Notes under the pieces: model-generated
The model's database searches: none
What the model was told of the DNA's origin: nothing
What the model saw: only the letters and a program-made list of their open reading frames with translations
Shown: positions 6,528-7,614 of the stretch, one piece after another
Layout of the letters: each line of letters opens with the position of its first letter
Position numbering within the stretch: position 1 is the first letter of the stretch
Translations under genes and position numbers: made by a program
Assembly: GCA_937892105.1 (NCBI GenBank)
Contig: CALAUZ010000192.1
Location: 1 to 7,614, forward strand
Length of the DNA: 7,614 nt
Direction of reading: 5' to 3'
DNA from: an uncultured Fretibacterium sp.
Lineage (GTDB): Bacteria > Synergistota > Synergistia > Synergistales > Aminobacteriaceae

Positions 6528-7614
6528 ATGGGAGGCTGTGCATTTATGGGAGTTGCGTTGATAGGAATATCAGTGAGGAATCGAAATGAGAAACATGACG
6601 CAGGAAATCTTTACGGCTCTGCTCAATACGCCGAACTAGACGAGATACGAGAGGCCGGACTATTACCGCCGAAGGGTGAAAAAGGGAAGGGAGTTTACGT
6701 AGGAGGTTGGATAAATCCGAAAGATGGCCAGCAATATTATCTGCGTCATAACGGTAAAGAACACGTAATAGCGTTAGCCCCGACACGTTCAGGAAAAGGT
6801 GTAGGGTTGGTAATCCCGACACTGTTGTCGTGGGAACATTCGGTAGTGGTTCTCGATATAAAGGGAGAAAACTGGGCATTAACATCGGGCTGGCGACATG
6901 AAAACGGGCATAAGGTATTGCGTTGGGATCCAACGGACGCAAACGAAGGCCGGAGCGCACGATATAACCCACTAGCAGAAATCCGAATCGGGACGGTATA
7001 CGAAACGGGGGACGTGATGAACGTAGCGACGCTGTTAGTTGACCCCGACGGGAAAGGAGTTGACGGACATTGGGAACAGACGGCGCGTTCTCTGTTAATT
7101 GGGGCAATAACGCACGTAGTATATAGGGCGCGAAATGAAGGCCGAACGGGAAATTTGTCTGAAGTCTTGCACGAGCTGACAGGGGACGGGTACGAGGACA
7201 TGGCCAATTCATGGAAGCAGTACGAACACAAACGAGAAGGAGACGTATTTTATGACCCGACAGGCAACGTTCGGGAAAGCCCGTGCCACCCCGTAGTTGA
7301 GCAAGTAGCAAATGAAATGTTGAACCGAGCGGAGGAGGAAGCCTCATCAGTGCTATCAACAGCGGTAGCAAAGTTAGGGCTTTACACCGACCCAGTTGTA
7401 GCAAGGAATACAGCGATGAGTGATTTTCGCATTCAGGACATAATGGATAACAATTCGCCCGTGTCGCTTTATCTTGTGCTGAACCCGACGAATATCCAGA
7501 GGCTGAAGCCGTTAGTTAGATTGTTCATTGCTCAGCTTGTATTTATCTTAATGCCGGAGATGGAATTTAGCGGAGGACAGATGAAAGCTCCATACAAGCA
7601 CCGACTGTTATTGT
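6528..7614 (+). CDS. traG: Coupling protein fragment 2: second membrane helix and ATPase domain (partial at right edge)
   Basis: The frame is open to the window end (362 codons seen from ATG 6528). That ATG lies 5 bases past the TGA and has only a poor GGGA 13 bases upstream, so reinitiation is conceivable but weak. The sequence starts inside the second membrane helix (MGGCAFMGVALIGISV). It continues with the family blocks LYGSAQYAELDEI, VYVGGWINP and YYLRHNGKEHVIALAP. Walker A is PTRSGKG at nt 6780-6800. Conserved LDIKGENWAL, RYNPLAEIRIGT, TLLVDPDGKG and LYLVLNPTNIQRLKPL follow. This matches the TraG/VirD4 superfamily of type IV coupling proteins. No further frame damage is seen up to the edge. 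A restarted product would lack the first membrane helix, so normal membrane insertion is doubtful. Confidence 0.87.
   Translation, partial: MGGCAFMGVALIGISVRNRNEKHDAGNLYGSAQYAELDEIREAGLLPPKGEKGKGVYVGGWINPKDGQQYYLRHNGKEHVIALAPTRSGKGVGLVIPTLLSWEHSVVVLDIKGENWALTSGWRHENGHKVLRWDPTDANEGRSARYNPLAEIRIGTVYETGDVMNVATLLVDPDGKGVDGHWEQTARSLLIGAITHVVYRARNEGRTGNLSEVLHELTGDGYEDMANSWKQYEHKREGDVFYDPTGNVRESPCHPVVEQVANEMLNRAEEEASSVLSTAVAKLGLYTDPVVARNTAMSDFRIQDIMDNNSPVSLYLVLNPTNIQRLKPLVRLFIAQLVFILMPEMEFSGGQMKAPYKHRLLL

Larger units (their letters stand above)
6238..7614 (+). pseudogene. traG: TraG/VirD4-type conjugative coupling protein (whole gene, frameshifted, 3' end outside window)
   Basis: Two open segments make up one type IV coupling protein, an inner-membrane ATPase that links the relaxase-DNA complex to the type IV secretion channel. 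Frame 1 (6238-6522) carries the N-terminus and first membrane helix. Frame 3, from 6525 on, carries the second membrane helix and the ATPase domain. The junction is a perfect 14-bp tandem duplication at 6497-6524. Removing one unit gives an unbroken frame, MEDFRDSLILMGGCAF, exactly where the second membrane helix should begin. The window ends after HRLLL, just before the family's expected Walker B region (DEFP type), so the 3' part is not visible. Confidence 0.88.

Noticed and set aside
6544..7404. Long antisense open frame (286 codons) opposite the coupling protein
   Set aside because: The + strand frame carries clear coupling-protein motifs. The antisense product is low-complexity in appearance (Leu/Arg/Pro/Ser-rich) and is a shadow caused by codon bias.
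1..7614. RNA genes, CRISPR arrays, insertion sequences, origins of transfer, promoters or rho-independent terminators
   Set aside because: Nothing convincing was seen by eye. The window is almost fully coding on one strand and has no intergenic space for them.

Overview
The window is a piece of a conjugative or integrative mobile element. All genes lie on the + strand and are packed end to end. Base composition is near half GC by eye, and codons favour purine endings (ATA, GTA, TTA, GCG, ACG, AGA/CGA). Two protein types identify the element: a very large N6-adenine methylase/SNF2-like helicase, and a TraG/VirD4-type coupling protein. The element probably belongs to an anaerobic or gut-type bacterium such as a Negativicute, Synergistota or proteobacterium. 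That host guess is inference only; nothing in the window fixes the taxon.

Layout. Positions 1-4931 hold the methylase-helicase, open at the left edge. They read as one protein interrupted by a frameshift near 599-606 and an in-frame TAA at 2370-2372. From 4945, behind a perfect AGGAGG site, comes a zeta-toxin-like P-loop gene ending at 5775. It overlaps a small gene (5759-6241) that ends in a KfrB-like domain. From 6238 begins a TraG/VirD4-like gene. Its membrane N-terminus stops at 6522, and its ATPase part (6528 to the right edge) continues in another frame.

The most notable point is that every gene is broken, and that two breaks have the same form. A perfect 13-bp tandem duplication (5749-5774) separates the zeta-like part from the KfrB part. 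A perfect 14-bp tandem duplication (6497-6524) separates the two halves of the coupling protein. Removing one repeat unit on paper restores one continuous reading frame in each case: a zeta-KfrB fusion and a full-length coupling protein. The helicase has a -1 frameshift at an A5 run and a stop codon where the family has a conserved Tyr. The element is therefore either decaying or, for the two tandem duplications, possibly in a reversible off state.

Functionally, the coupling protein would deliver the relaxase-DNA complex to a type IV secretion channel. The methylase-helicase is plausibly an antirestriction or DNA-processing factor acting around transfer. The zeta-like protein has lost recognisable catalytic residues and shares a related C-terminal KfrB-like module with the helicase. 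No RNA gene, CRISPR array, insertion sequence, convincing promoter or terminator was seen, and no stretch over 300 bases lacks coding sequence.
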